Shown here one piece after another: positions 24,072-35,964 of a DNA stretch of 64,000 bases. Positions within the stretch are counted from its first letter, which is position 1; each line of letters starts with the position of its first letter. The DNA lies in contig NCSJ02000212.1 in the NCBI GenBank assembly GCA_002812745.2, positions 1 to 64,000 of the forward strand, written 5' to 3'. The notes under the pieces were generated by a model, which worked only from the letters and a program-made list of their open reading frames with translations, was not told the origin of the DNA and did not search any database. Position numbers and translations under genes: made by a program. The stretch comes from Scytalidium lignicola. Its lineage: Eukaryota; Ascomycota; Leotiomycetes.

Positions 24072-24651
24072 GATTGTGGTGATTCTGTCGTGAATGAAGT
24101 TGGGGAAAGTGGTTAAGGAAGGTGGACTGCAAGACAGCTGAGGAATATTGTGATAGGCATGTTGAAACACAGTAGATGGCCACATCCACTAAATAACTAG
24201 TGATCTATTCCATATTAAGTTAGTAGATCCCCATGTTTTCAACCAGCTTATAATTACTGTACAGACACGCAGTCTCTAAATGACTATATATAAGTGTTCA
24301 AAATATATTGTATTTAATTAATGTATACTTCAACATAATAATTAAATATAGTTATGCATTTGTTTGAACATCATCATAATCACGTGGACAGTCAATGCTG
24401 GACTTTCAGCCTCAGACACGATGTTTGGCTCCACACGCGTTCGTATGCCTTATGACGTCATGCTTGTCCATTACTTGGTTCTATAAAGCAGGGCGAGTTG
24501 GCGCAGCTACTTTACANTTTTTTTTGTCGCCTTTGTGNTTTTTTCTATTTTTATGTCGTCGTTGTCTCCAGTTTTACTCATCTACTACAGCTAGTTGATT
24601 ACAAGATATAGGAGTACAGAATATCTTATATAGCAGAATACAAGTGGCGGC
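24072..24651. other. Divergent promoter region
   Basis: Space between the epimerase start and the plus-strand low-complexity gene. It is AT-rich, with Ns at 24517 and 24538 before T runs. It contains CACGTG at 24381, a possible bHLH site. Confidence 0.45.
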
Positions 24652-25749
24652 ATGGCTGAAGAGAAAGATATAGACCCAAGTCAGAATAACCACGATTACT
24701 CAGAAGTTGGTGAAGATGCAAATCAGAATCATGAAGATATTACGAAACCTGCGATAGACACTGGTGGTAGTTCTGACAACGACTTTGTTGGCAAACGAAG
24801 GAGTCGCAAATGTGGAGGGCGAAAACCTAAGAATTCCAACGAACAGCCGGAGGTGTCAGATGAAGAGGTTCTGCCGAATGAAGAAATACAACAAGATGGC
24901 TTGGATAATTACTCTAACTCTGCAGATTTATCAGAGCCACGGAAATATAAAAGAGGTGGACGGAAGAACAAGTCTAGACGAGATCCTCGATCGGCGCACA
25001 AGATACGATCTATACAAGAGCTAGAGATACCAAGAAGAAAACAATCTCCTTTAGAAGGAACTGGAGAACGGCAATCACAAAATCAAGCAGAGGTTGGAGA
25101 ACAAGATGAAGATGAGGAAGGATACACAGAGGCCGAAGATGCTTTAATTGCAGACCTAAATGAGGAACGAGCACCAAAACCGCGAGAGGTGGAAGACTAT
25201 GACGACTATGATGACGAGCAACTGCGGAAGGCTAGATCTCGGACACGTTTATCACGTCGACGCTCAGCATCCTCCCCACCTTCCACTACTAAGACAAAGA
25301 CAAAGACTAAGCTCCAATCACAAAGGAAACCTAGTACACAAGACTCACGAACAAACCTTAAAAAGTTTTCCCTATCAAGAGCAAATGGTAATGACGGGCG
25401 ACCAATAAGCATCAGTGTCGAGCGACCTAATGGAAAATCAAAATCAAAGGAACCGGGGAAAAGGGAGGAAGTCGAAGAGACTGATGTGGACGAACAGTCG
25501 CAAACCGAATCCGAGGAAGAGGTAGTAGAAGACGAACCAGACGAGGAAGAGGCTGAGTCGGAAGTGGAAAGACCTAGACCAAAATCGAAGGGACAAAAGG
25601 TAAAGTCTAAAAGTAAGAAAAAGGGAAAGCCGAAGAAGAAAGACGAAGGCAAACCGAGGCCAGTCCGGATTCGCCTTGATCTTAATTTGGACGTTGAGAT
25701 TGTCTTGCGGGCAAAGATTAAAGGAGATATTACTATTACGTTTTTGTAA
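24652..25749 (+). CDS. Highly charged low-complexity protein, function unknown
   Basis: Single-exon gene of 365 aa. Almost the whole protein is disordered: alternating acidic (EEVVEDEPDEEEAESEVERP) and basic Lys/Arg/Ser stretches, including repeated KSK and KTKTK runs. Only the last 25 residues look ordered: RIRLDLNLDVEIVLRAKIKG followed by DITITFL and stop. This amphipathic C-terminal motif recurs at the end of otherwise disordered hypothetical proteins of filamentous ascomycetes, as I recall it; its function is not known to me. Basic clusters suggest nuclear location, which is inference. A GTAAGT overlaps the stop codon, so a spliced extension is possible, but the protein ends as the family does. 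Confidence 0.75.
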   Translation: MAEEKDIDPSQNNHDYSEVGEDANQNHEDITKPAIDTGGSSDNDFVGKRRSRKCGGRKPKNSNEQPEVSDEEVLPNEEIQQDGLDNYSNSADLSEPRKYKRGGRKNKSRRDPRSAHKIRSIQELEIPRRKQSPLEGTGERQSQNQAEVGEQDEDEEGYTEAEDALIADLNEERAPKPREVEDYDDYDDEQLRKARSRTRLSRRRSASSPPSTTKTKTKTKLQSQRKPSTQDSRTNLKKFSLSRANGNDGRPISISVERPNGKSKSKEPGKREEVEETDVDEQSQTESEEEVVEDEPDEEEAESEVERPRPKSKGQKVKSKSKKKGKPKKKDEGKPRPVRIRLDLNLDVEIVLRAKIKGDITITFL

Positions 25750-26055
25750 GTTTTTGGCTTCTTTTCCTCGTCTTTTCTAGTTTTCAATACTGGACATTAA
25801 AGATTAAAGCTAATAACTCATATATAGGGAGGAGTAATTTATTTCTGTTTGTGTAGTTAGAATTCAGCTGCTTTTCACGGCTTCAACCAGGAACGCTGTA
25901 ACATTATGTAGCTTATGCTAGTGATTTGTTATTTATCAGGAAGTACTGCTGGAATTTAGAAATTTCCAATAAATTAGGTGTTTTTCATCCTAACATTAGA
26001 TCCATCTGTGGAACTAGAATGTGCCATCTATTCAGTCTATTAGCTCTAGGAGGGT
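25750..26055. other. Convergent intergenic stretch
   Basis: Space between two converging 3' ends; no further feature seen. Confidence 0.5.
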
Positions 26056-27757
26056 CTAGATTTCACTCTCAAATTCCCGAACAACCAACCCTTTATCAGT
26101 CAAGAACTCCTTTACCTGATTCACCGTATACTCTCCCCGGTGGAACATCCCAGCGCCAAGCGCAGCATCAGTCTTCGTTTTTGAGAAGACCTCCTCAAAA
26201 TGGGCCGGATTACCTGCTCCACTCGATGCAATCACAGGGATCGCAATCGCGCTCTTGACTTGTTCAATGAGTTCCAGGTCAAACCCACTGTTAGTCCCAT
26301 CTTTGTCAATGCAATTCAATAGGATTTCGCCAGCACCCATGACTTCAACCGCTTGAACTAACTCTACAACGTCCATATCACGCGTTTCCCGACCGCCTTT
26401 GATTGTGCATGCATACCAGCATAATGTCTCTCCATTTGGACCAGGATATTTTGTTGGTATAGTGTTATGTTTTGTTTCTTCTGGTTTGGAGACGTAAACT
26501 CTCTTAGGGTCTACACTAACAACCACCGCTTGATTCCCATATGCACTAGAGATCTGCTCAATTGCTGTAATGCCTGATAGTTTTTTCCCTGCTGCATAAT
26601 ATTCTTCTGCAGCTATTACTGCATCGGAACCAATCGATACTTTGTCAGCTCCACTTTTGAAATACATGGTAGCAATCTGTAATGCCGATACTTTCGTTCC
26701 GTCAGTATCAACGGTATCTCTGATTCCCCCGCCTATTGTTAAAGGTACAAAGACTGTCTCTGACGTCTGGCGAAGAATCTCAAGCATAGGGAGATCTGCC
26801 AATGGACAGTCTCGAAAGCTTGTGATATTTAGAAAAGTAATTTCGTCAGCTCCTTGCTCATAATATCTCCGTGCCATCTCTACAGGCTTGCCTAAATTAC
26901 GGACGTTACCCCCATTTACCTTTTCTCGAACATCATATTGATCGCCCTTCGTAACTACAAGGTCCCCTTGATCGTTCGTCCGCACATCTAGGCATGCTAT
27001 AACTCGTCTTGTAAGTCCTTCCGTAACCCTTGCAATTGGCGTTCTAGGTATAACAAGCTTGGACTCTTTTTCGTCACTTAAGAAAGCTTTTAGCACCCTC
27101 AATCCAGCTACTCCGCTCTTCTCGGGATGAAATTGCGTTGCTAAAATATTCCCCTTTGCTACTGCTCCCACAAATTCTTCTTCCCCATATCTTGCGGTAG
27201 CTACTGTCCAACCCTGGCCTTCTAGCTCCCCCGGCTGGTATGGGACTTTGTATGAGTGGACATAATAATATTTCGAACTCGGTCTCAAGCCGTAGATTTG
27301 TTTGTCAGATGTATTTGCACTATTCCATCCAATGTGTGGAACAGCTTTTGAACTGTCATCAAATCGATCGAGATGGCCTTTGATGATTCCAAGTCCTGGT
27401 ACCGCAGGATTCTCTGCAGAACCTTCGAATAACGCTTGTAGACCGACACATATTCCCATGAAAGGCTTGCCCGACTTGATGTGTTTTCGTATCGCAGGAA
27501 TATAGCCTGCAGAGGAGAATTGAGCCATGCAGTGACCAAAGTGGCCGACACCAGGAAGGATTAGTTTCTGCCAATAGGGTTATTCGAAAATTTCAAGTAT
27601 AAATCAAATAATAATATGCGTTAAAAACACGTACATCTGCCTTTTCGACATCTTCTGGTGATTTGATCCATTCAACAGTATACCCCACCTTCTCAATTGC
27701 ATTCACCAAACTCCGGATATTCCCAGCAATATAGTCTAATAAGTAGACTTTCGGCAT
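26056..27757 (-). CDS. HIS7: Imidazole glycerol phosphate synthase (HisH-HisF fusion)
   Basis: Two exons on the minus strand: 27635-27757 and 26056-27567, giving 544 aa, close to the yeast enzyme length. The N-terminal glutamine amidotransferase domain has the nucleophile Cys81 in GICVGLQ and His188/Glu190 in QFHPEKSG. The C-terminal TIM-barrel cyclase begins [10 protein letters not shown], with the catalytic Asp235, and contains [18 protein letters not shown] and a second Asp in VVVSVDPKR. It converts PRFAR plus glutamine-derived ammonia to imidazole glycerol phosphate and AICAR, the fifth step of histidine synthesis, and links histidine to purine synthesis. The intron (67 nt) falls between EKAD and [11 protein letters not shown]. 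Housekeeping gene, no anomaly. Confidence 0.97.
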
Positions 27758-28248
27758 ATTTATAAATCAACACCTGATCCTTCAATTAAGTTACAGGTGT
27801 TTGAATTGAAGTAATAGTGAGTCACGAAGGGATATAGTCTGGAAACGGAAAACCCCACCAAAAAAGTAGTTGTTATGCCGCGCCTGACCGCCTAGTTCAA
27901 TGCAGCATTAGGCGCTAATCTCTAAATCGCATAAATGTTTCTTGAGAGCTTTAAGCCGTAGCTAATCACAATACATCTAATAACAAACAGCCGAATAAAA
28001 GGAAAAGAAGAAAGATATTTAGTAGCTACTACGGCTGAACTTATATATATATATATATATATCTAGTGTAAGGTTGCGGGATTCGCGTATGAGAGCTTTA
28101 TACGTTTGGTTCAAATTTTGCTATTAGAATGGATTCAACCTTGAAAACTAATATTGGATAAATGCAAGAAATTATATACATATAACNTTTTTTTCTTTTT
28201 TCGGAATCTTCTAATGGCATCGAGGAATTTCTGGGTATCTAATTAAGT
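27758..28248. other. Promoter region of the HIS7 gene
   Basis: Space between the 3' end of the dCMP deaminase gene and the HIS7 start. It contains a (TA)n microsatellite at 28042-28062 and an N at 28187 before a T run. A TGAGTCAC at 27818-27825 matches the TGACTCA-type Gcn4/CPC1 site used for amino-acid biosynthesis genes, about 60 bp upstream of the HIS7 ATG. Confidence 0.55.
27818..27824. promoter_or_regulatory. Candidate Gcn4/CPC1 site (TGAGTCA)
   Basis: TGAGTCA reads TGACTCA on the minus strand, the consensus for the bZIP factor of general amino acid control. It lies about 60 nt upstream of the HIS7 start codon. A 7-mer can occur by chance, but position and target gene fit known regulation of histidine genes. 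Confidence 0.55.
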
Positions 28249-29467
28249 CTAATAAAATACCTGCTTCTCGAGATGGATAAGGCCATTGGCAGGCTATTTT
28301 AAAGTCAGGCTTCGTAAATTAATGAGGAAGAGTTGGTTGCTTACTGGTGAAAACTGACGAAGGTATACACCAGCTTCCTTGAATATAGCTGCTGTGTGTC
28401 GATCCATACTGTAACTCCGGCTGTAAACTACCTCGCTGATTCCAACTTGCGCGATCTTGATGCTACAAGTTAAGCAAGGACATGTATCGCAGTAAAGAGT
28501 GGTGCCTTCTCTTAATCTATCTCGCCCAGCTTCAAGCAACGCATTTTCCTCAGCATGAATGCACAAGCAAGTGCCCAATCCTATACCAGACGCTTGGCCA
28601 TCATTGCATCTAGGACATCCTCCTTCACTGCAGTTTTTAAGGCCTCGAGGTGTCCCGTTATATCCTGTGCTGATGACACGTCTCTCCCTAACTAATACAC
28701 AGCCTACTCTTCTTTTCATACAATTGCTTCTTTGCGCAGCCAGGGAGGCCAACTGCATGAAATACTGATCCCAATTAGGTCGCAATCTGTCTTCGTTTGT
28801 CAGATCTAACTTTCCTAGCGCGGCGTACAGATGTGCAATATCGGAGGAGGTATTAAGTAATCGTACTGTGGCTCGAGATATGAGAGAGAGGAGGCCGCAA
28901 CCCGAATTGTAGAGATGATCGTCCGAGCGAAGGAGAAATTGCTCTAGAGTTAAGCTTTTCAAGGCAGGGTCACTAGAAGAGCCAGTGTTCGATCGTGCTT
29001 GGAACCGTCTCCATCTCACACTAACTGGCGCGTCTACACTGATTAGAATGAAAAAGGGGCGATTGAGATATTTATCCAGGACAGATTCGGTATAGATGTC
29101 TGTAGTCACCCAGCGTTGCCTCCAACGCTTGGTAACGAAATCAAGCAACTCGTCTGCATTATTGAAGGTATGCTGAGCTTTTTCTACAGAAGGAATTGGG
29201 AGATAAGCTGTTCCATTAACTTGTCCTATCAGGGAATTTGGATTTTCTTCGTTTATACTATTTAAATTGGTAAATGTATCCGGCGATACTAACGGAGGGG
29301 TCGATTTTGCACCTCCCGGGTTCAGATATAGATGTGTAAAGCCATGGTGTTCCGCTAGATACTGGGCTACGGTATTTTTACCGGCACAAATACCTATGCA
29401 AAGGTTACTTTAAGATTCGTAGGTTGCAGCGTAAATCACTCTTACCACCACAGAGGCCAATTAACAT
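28249..29467 (-). CDS. DCD1: Deoxycytidylate (dCMP) deaminase
   Basis: Three exons on the minus strand: 29446-29467 (22 nt), 28345-29393 and 28249-28293 (45 nt), giving 371 aa. The zinc deaminase core is complete: His287 and Glu289 in CIHAEENALLE, Cys314 and Cys317 in CPCLTCSIK. The N-terminal part begins MLIGLCGGICAGKNTVAQYL, a P-loop-like stretch found in fungal orthologues. The enzyme converts dCMP to dUMP for thymidylate synthesis and is usually allosterically controlled by dCTP/dTTP. The last intron (GTAAGC...ATAG, 51 nt) is needed to give the conserved end RQFSP-PANGLI; without splicing the frame runs into an unrelated tail. Spacing to HIS7 is about 490 bp and both are read leftward. 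Confidence 0.93.
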
Positions 29468-31567
29468 TCTGTCGGGGTGTGAATGTCCTGTTGACAGAAC
29501 GGACAGATGAGAAGGAAAACAAACGGAGCGTTGACTGTACTTCACCATTGAAGTGCACGGGCCATCACCATCACGTGAAAACTGCGAGGTCTTTGGCTTA
29601 CGCTTCGGGCTACGGCCGGCCCGGTATTACCTTTACCCGTAATTTATGACGCACGAGCTGAGCAATATTACTTACAGTACCTCATTATGGCATCTCTTAT
29701 ACATATGTTGTGCTTATTAGAAGTGATGAAACGGCCTGAGCACACTTTACAACTCTGTCTTTTAAGATGTCTTCCGGTTTTACTAAGTCACTGTTATACA
29801 CGAAGAGGTAAGCTAAGTGTTGGTATACCCCCTACTTCAGCTTATACGAGCTGACTAGCAAAATTTTCAGAGGGGATCAGTCTCATGCATAATGATCTTC
29901 TCCTTGCTACGCATTGCATGAATTTCCTAGTTATCTAAGAGCAGGTAGACCCTTGATACATACCTCTTCTTTAAAGGAACTCCGCCTCTGGATGAATCAC
30001 GTTAGTTATCGTTCTCACTTATAGTACATAATCTCCCAGTTTGTACGGAGGTAAATCTGACTCGCATTGCTTGCATACGTGATTCTCCTACTTCTCAAGG
30101 GTAGCCTAAACCATAATACAACTACCTTCTATGCGTAATCTCACCGCTGCATGAATCTTAACGACAATAAGGAAGTGCAGAATTCATTCAAACCCTCTTG
30201 ATACAATTTCACACTTACATGGATTCCACAGTGATCAGGAGGACTTGAAGATTTATAATATTATCTTTCCCCCCATAACTATACAGATTCTTTTACAGAT
30301 TCTTTTTGTCGTTTGTTATCACAAGAAGTTATGAATATAACCAAGTGCGAGTTTTTTATAACAACGAAGTTGAGTAAATGTTCAGTAAATTAAAGTTATA
30401 CACTAATATGCGGTGACATTAAATTGGCGATATTATTCTGTAAGTTATAAAACGCAGTTATATTGTGGTAGGGGATTCCTGATCCGTACGTACGTACGGG
30501 TGGAGACACCATATGGAGACCCCACACCCAGATTTCCCCACACTTTAGCCATACTAGTTACCATAATCAAGCCTCCCTTCTTATATTACCGCACCCTACC
30601 ATTTGATTGGCTGATTGGTGGCTCATCTACAATTTACGGCCATACATAGCGCTCCAACCTATATCGCTACCGTATGTAATCAACCGTATAACCCGATAGT
30701 ACTCCTGCAGTACAGAATATCCTATTATTATCCCTGTATTACTGCAGTTTTGAGGGTTGTGACACTTGTACTTACGTACTGTGTCCTTTTACTCTCTTCT
30801 ACCACCTTTGGACTTTAGACGCTTGTACCCACCATTAGAAAAGAATATAGAGATTAGCCTAAGCATTAATTTAGAGACACAAGCTGGATGATGTGATCGG
30901 AAAGTGAGATTGTGAAAACAGAAGCTCTTTTTTAATTAGACTAGATAATAGCAAGTACTCGAAGCGAAGAAGTACATTGGAGCTGTATAAGATTACCATG
31001 TATTAACTCTTTGGGCTTGTATTAATACAACAGTGCAATATAACTACATAGATGCTCGGGCTCAAAAGGGAACTATGTTTTGTAAGTTGTAAGAAAGTAA
31101 TGCATTGGAAAGTCTCTAGGTTTAAATAGCCATTACGCTTTGTGACTAATGGATTTAGGTTTGTTGCAATACACTGTAGAAAAGTAACTATCTATTAGAA
31201 GCTAGATTTGAAATCTGCTTTATTGTAGAATAATATAAATGTAATTTTGTTTCTTTCGGATTATTACTACTGTACGTTAGCAGAAAGATTGGATGCATCT
31301 TCGGAGATGACTATATGATTACAAAGGCCGAGAGCATGATTCTAGAAAGACTTAGATATCCATTTCTGTCTCTAGGAGCTTTACTGCGGCTAAAGAAACA
31401 ACCAACTTGTATCAATCTCAGGCGGGAAATGGTACCCGACACAATACATAGAAAAATATCTCCGACAACTTTTACGATTAGACAACCTCTAGTATAATGG
31501 TATGTTTTAATATTACGTCTTATGAATACGAGGTTCTATCTAGATGAGCTTTTAGTTTGTATACATT
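29468..31567. other. Long intergenic stretch
   Basis: About 2.1 kb without a supported gene. It has a CGTA tandem (CGTACGTACGTACG at 30485-30498) and AT-rich tracts. Short frames at 30413-30818 and 31315-31497 lack any domain. The right end is the 3' region of the P450. Confidence 0.5.
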
Positions 31568-33284
31568 CTATCTCTTCCGCCTAGTAATTCTACATGTCAG
31601 ACCTGTCTGTTTTACAAACCAGTAGTCTGTCAAGGTCCAATCTGCTTCTGGGTTTGAGAGTTCCACAACATAATGGCGCAGAAGTTGAGGAACTAATTTT
31701 GACATTTCCAGCAGGGATACATTCTTTCCTAGACATGTCCTAGCTCCAGAGCCAAACTAAATATTTAAAGTGAGCTGCTAGTCTTTCGCGTATAATTTTT
31801 AGGAAATCTAGAAGGGGGAAAAGAAGCAAGGCACTTACAGCCAAAAAGTTTCGCTCCATAAGCTTTAGCTGAGCGGTATCTGCTTCAAGCCACCTTTCGG
31901 GTCGGTACAAGTGTGCATCCTCATATGTTGTATTATCTCTGCTTGGGACCCAAGGATTTACACCCACGATTGTACCTTGGGGTAACCAAACGCCAGACAG
32001 GGTGGCTCCGCCTTCGGGAACAACGCGCTCAAGAAGCTGGCCAACCGCAGGATGCATGCGCATAGCTTCCTTCATGCACGCCTGAAGATATTTCATTTGG
32101 TTTGCTTCGGCGAATGTAACTATTTCGGAGAGAAGACCTTTTTGGTCCATCTCGTCGATTTCTTCGATGACGCGGCGATAGCATCGGGGGTTCTTGCATA
32201 AATAGTAGAACATTGATCGAAGTGAGATAGCAGTTGTGTCACTCCCAGCAAATCTGCAATAGTCAGCATCAAAGTCCTTTTGTGAGCTAAGAAACAGGGT
32301 TAATTTACATATTGCTAGCTGCGTGGCTAAGCAGATCCTTGTCTGACATGACCTCTTCACCATCTCTAGAGCGCTTGAATCGAGCGAGCATATCTCGTAG
32401 CTGGTCCGTTGACTTATCATTTGACTTGTATCTGTCGAGTTGTTTTGCAGCAAACCCAACAATAAAACGTGCAGAATTGAGACGAGCTAGGGCTGGGATA
32501 TAGTTTGCGAAGGAAGAAACTAGGGGACTGCCTAGGAGAAATCTGTTTAGGACTGGTGCCTCTCCAACTACGGAATTATAGGCAAGTCGACCCTCAATAG
32601 CATTAATGATACCAGAAATATCCTTTTCCTGCTCCATGAATCCAAGCCTGTTAGAGAAGGTAATTGAAGTGATCACGTCAAATGAGAACCACTGCAGCCA
32701 TTCTCCAAAGTCAATCTCTTTTCCTTGCATACCATCCAGCTTTTTCTGGAGAATCGTAATACAATCATTAGTCATGGGTTCAAGTTCTACTAAAGCACTC
32801 ATCGAATAAGCATTTGCGACTGGTCTCTTAAGTGCTTTGTGTTCCTTCTCATCTCGGATGGAAAAGACTGTTGGTAGAGGTCCTTGCGGCGATTTTGCGT
32901 CAAAAAGCGAATAGAAGTCACTCTAGTAGCTAATTAGAGAGGGTTAGGACGTATCCAGAATATTCCACTGACCTTATAAAATTTACTTGTTATTCCATAC
33001 ACGACTGGAATAAGGTCGGCGTTCGAAAACGAGACATGCTTTGGCCCTACTCTCACCAAGTTACCATACTTCTCATGGTACCTAATGTGTGCCAAGAACT
33101 GCTTGCCAGAAGCAGCGGTGATGATTCGATCAAGATTCGAGAAAGTCGCAAGTAAGGGTCCTGGAATGGACCGGAGACCCGGACGGTATTTGATACGGAG
33201 GACATATGCGAGTGTAAGTACCAAAAGCACTACCGCAATCGTAGTCTTCCACAACTCTAGAAACTGCAACAACGGAGACATCAT
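31568..33284 (-). CDS. Cytochrome P450 monooxygenase (benzoate-hydroxylase/pisatin-demethylase-like)
   Basis: Four exons on the minus strand: 32973-33284, 32309-32922, 31839-32253 and 31568-31756, giving 509 aa. It has a membrane anchor (about residues 14-29), hinge SIPGPLLATF, I-helix AGSDTTAIS, ExxR in KEAMRMHPAVG, YRPERW, and FGSGARTCLGK with axial Cys455. Every exon junction restores a family motif: the third intron ends exactly before FGSGARTC. The start is the ATG at 33284 (MMSPLLQ). It shares with the P450 at 16680 the LERVVP, VGVNPWV and related stretches. It is divergently transcribed from the aldehyde dehydrogenase gene across about 695 bp, which suggests co-regulation and a role in aromatic substrate turnover; the true substrate is unknown. 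Confidence 0.92.
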
Positions 33285-33979
33285 GACGGTTGGGTAAATA
33301 AACGACAATCCCTCTCATTAACAAGTCTACTATCAAAATGAAAAAAGAAACAATTTCGTGTTTGTTTGGGTTAATGAAATAGCTTGTCAGCGTCGCCTAA
33401 AGTATTGCATATTGCAAGGTGAGATTCGTGAAGCACAACTGGACCGGGTAATCGACGGATCCTAGGACTGAACGACTGGAATACGGTAGCACGGGTAGGT
33501 ACAGTACACAATATACAGCTATTCAATTCAGTACATTACCCTTAAGACGGCATAAAAAATGGTGATGGGGAAGGAGAGGATGACTAATAATGCCGCAGAA
33601 ATATGAGGGCCACTTACGGCACAAGTATTGACAAGAAAGTCGCCCTGCCCCGCACCTCCCCTCCCCACATTCCTGTGGAGACAAGCGCCCAGAAGCTAAC
33701 GGGGACTGGTCGGATAGACAGCACAACTACTCATCTCCTATGACGGGCGAGTTATCCTGTTCCGGAAGTGGAAAGGCAAACACGGGCAGACAAAATGGGC
33801 AGGTGGGCTAGACTGGAGTTCGATGCTGCATCCTTGTTACTGTATACTACAGCTACAGCTACGAGTGAGAGTGTACGACTGCAACACAGTTGCCACTATT
33901 CATATCTCACTTCAAATCAATATTAACACATCACTAGCAATAAAAGACAAGCCGATAGCGAAATCATCAGCTGTGAAAA
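33285..33979. promoter_or_regulatory. Shared divergent promoter of P450 and aldehyde dehydrogenase
   Basis: The 695-bp space separates the start codons of two divergent genes with related predicted roles. Short inverted GTAC-rich tracts (GTACAGTACAC near 33502) and CTACAGCTACAGCTACG (33848-33864) are present. No specific transcription-factor site can be claimed. Confidence 0.5.
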
Positions 33980-35876
33980 ATGAATCTTAATAATTTAGAA
34001 ACGCGACTGTTCATTAACAATGAGGTAACCACCTAAGAAATAAAAGGGAGGATACCTAGCTGATAAAAACCTTTAATATGGTGATTAGTTTGTTCCAGGC
34101 AAGGCAGGAAAAACATTCCCATTGTACAATCCAGTAACCGACGAGAAGACGTGTGAAGTTCACGAAGCACTGGAAGAAGATGTGAACTTGGCAGTGCAAG
34201 CAGCGCAAAAAGCTTTCCCAGCATGGAGCAACACCGATGCTTTTCAACGTGCAATCCCGATGGCAAAGCTCGCACAGTTGATCCTTAGGGATGCTCAAGA
34301 ACTTAGTGAGTTAGAAGCATTGGCTATGGGAAAGTACGTCACTACCTTTGTTATTATTTTGAGGCTTACTATGTATCTTTGGAGACTTCGGACTGATGGC
34401 ACGCTAGACCCGTTGAGTTATTGAAGAGGATGGATGTACCAGGCTGTGCATCCATCTTCAACTACTATGCTGGAGCAGCATATCATGTTCTTGGAGAATC
34501 AAGTCTCAACAACGCGAATTTCCTAAATGTCAATGTCCGGCAACCTTATGGCGTTGTGGGGCTAATAATCCCTTGGAATGTATGTATGCTTCTGCAATTA
34601 AATTGAGATCAGAAACTCACATGCCATTAAATTAGGTACCGATGTTGATGTTTGCTATGAAAGTTGCTCCAGCTGCTATCTGTGGCAATACAATAGTGCT
34701 CAAGCCTTCGGAGAAGGCACCTCTAACCTCATTGAAGCTCGCGGCACTTATACGTGAAGCTGGGTTTCCTCCTGGAGTAATAAATATCGTCAATGGCTTT
34801 GGTAGTCCGACAGGACAAACTATCGCTGAGCACATGTCAATACGGAAAATTGCGTTCACAGGTTCTGTTATGACTGGACGAAGGATTATGAAAATGGCAG
34901 CAGACTCCAATCTTAAAAACGTGACCCTTGAACTTGGAGGAAAGAGCCCGTCCATCGTTTTCCCAGATGCAGATATTTCTCAAGCAGCACGAGCGTAAGT
35001 TTTGTCTCATGGAACACACGAAACTTCTAACTTTGAATTTTAGGACGCACTATTCCATCAATCATAACAGTGGGCAACATTGTCAGGCAAACAGCCGTAT
35101 CCTTGTTCACGAGTCAGTCGCGGCTGAATACATTAATCAGCTTAAAGGCTTGATGTCCCAGGTGACATTAGGAGATCCCTTTTCAAGCAGCACATTTCAA
35201 GGGTACGAATATTTCTACCACATTTCTTGGCAGGTTGGCAACTACTAACAGGATCCAAAGCCCACAAGTGGACCAGAAACAACTTGAGCATATACTTCGA
35301 TTAATAGAAGCAGGAAAGAAGGATGGGACCTTGATTCATGGTGGCAAGCGCCACGGGACCGTTGTATGTGCTCTCATTCTGATAAAATATTTGTAGCATT
35401 CTGACAAGATATAAGGGTGCATTTGTCGAACCTACCATTTTTATGAATGTCCCTACGTCGTCTCCAATCTATCAGGAAGAAGTATTTGGTCCCGTCGTTA
35501 TCGTTAATACATTCAAGGATGAAGAAGAGGTTTTAGCAGAAGCTAATGGAACTGAGTTTGGCCTTTTTTGTAAGTTGAAAGAACTAACCAGCGGCTTTCT
35601 CTATTAACGTTGATAGCTTCAATCTATACTCAGGACTTTCAGCGGGCAATCTCTTTCGCTAAACGACTCGAGTCAGGAGCCGTTGGAGTAAATTGCTCTG
35701 TTCCATTGCGAGCATTGGATATGCCTATTGGAGGCTGGAAACAATCTGGCATTGGACGGGAACTTGCTATGCATGGTATGAACAACTTCACGGAGTTGAA
35801 GACTATTTTCATGAAATATGCCGATGAGAAAGAGGGTAGCCTCAGCAGTCTGGCCTATAATTGGCATTGCAGTTAG
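33980..35876 (+). CDS. Aldehyde dehydrogenase (NAD(P)+)
   Basis: Eight exons: 33980-34024, 34089-34333, 34408-34579, 34636-34994, 35044-35202, 35252-35363, 35416-35569 and 35617-35876, giving 501 aa, the normal length for the family. Introns are only 47-74 nt. Landmarks are INNEFVPGKAGKTFPLYNP, the cofactor region GLIIPWNVP, catalytic Glu253 (LELGGKSP), catalytic Cys287 (GQHCQANSRI), EEVFGPVV and GIGRELAMHG. The first intron acceptor is the TTAG at 34085-34088, because the next AG breaks the conserved FVPGKAGKTF. It oxidises an aldehyde to the acid. Its neighbours (P450, alcohol dehydrogenase, aromatic decarboxylase) suggest an aryl or hydroxyaryl aldehyde; this is inference. Confidence 0.92.
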
Positions 35877-35964
35877 TAAGACACTAGAGAAATATTATAG
35901 CATTACATCGGACTTCTATATCAAAGATTTCGGAGAGGAATACCTTAGTAATTATGATATCACA

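Noticed and set aside
30485..30498. CGTA tandem as a possible regulatory site
   Set aside because: Too short and too far from any gene to assign a role.
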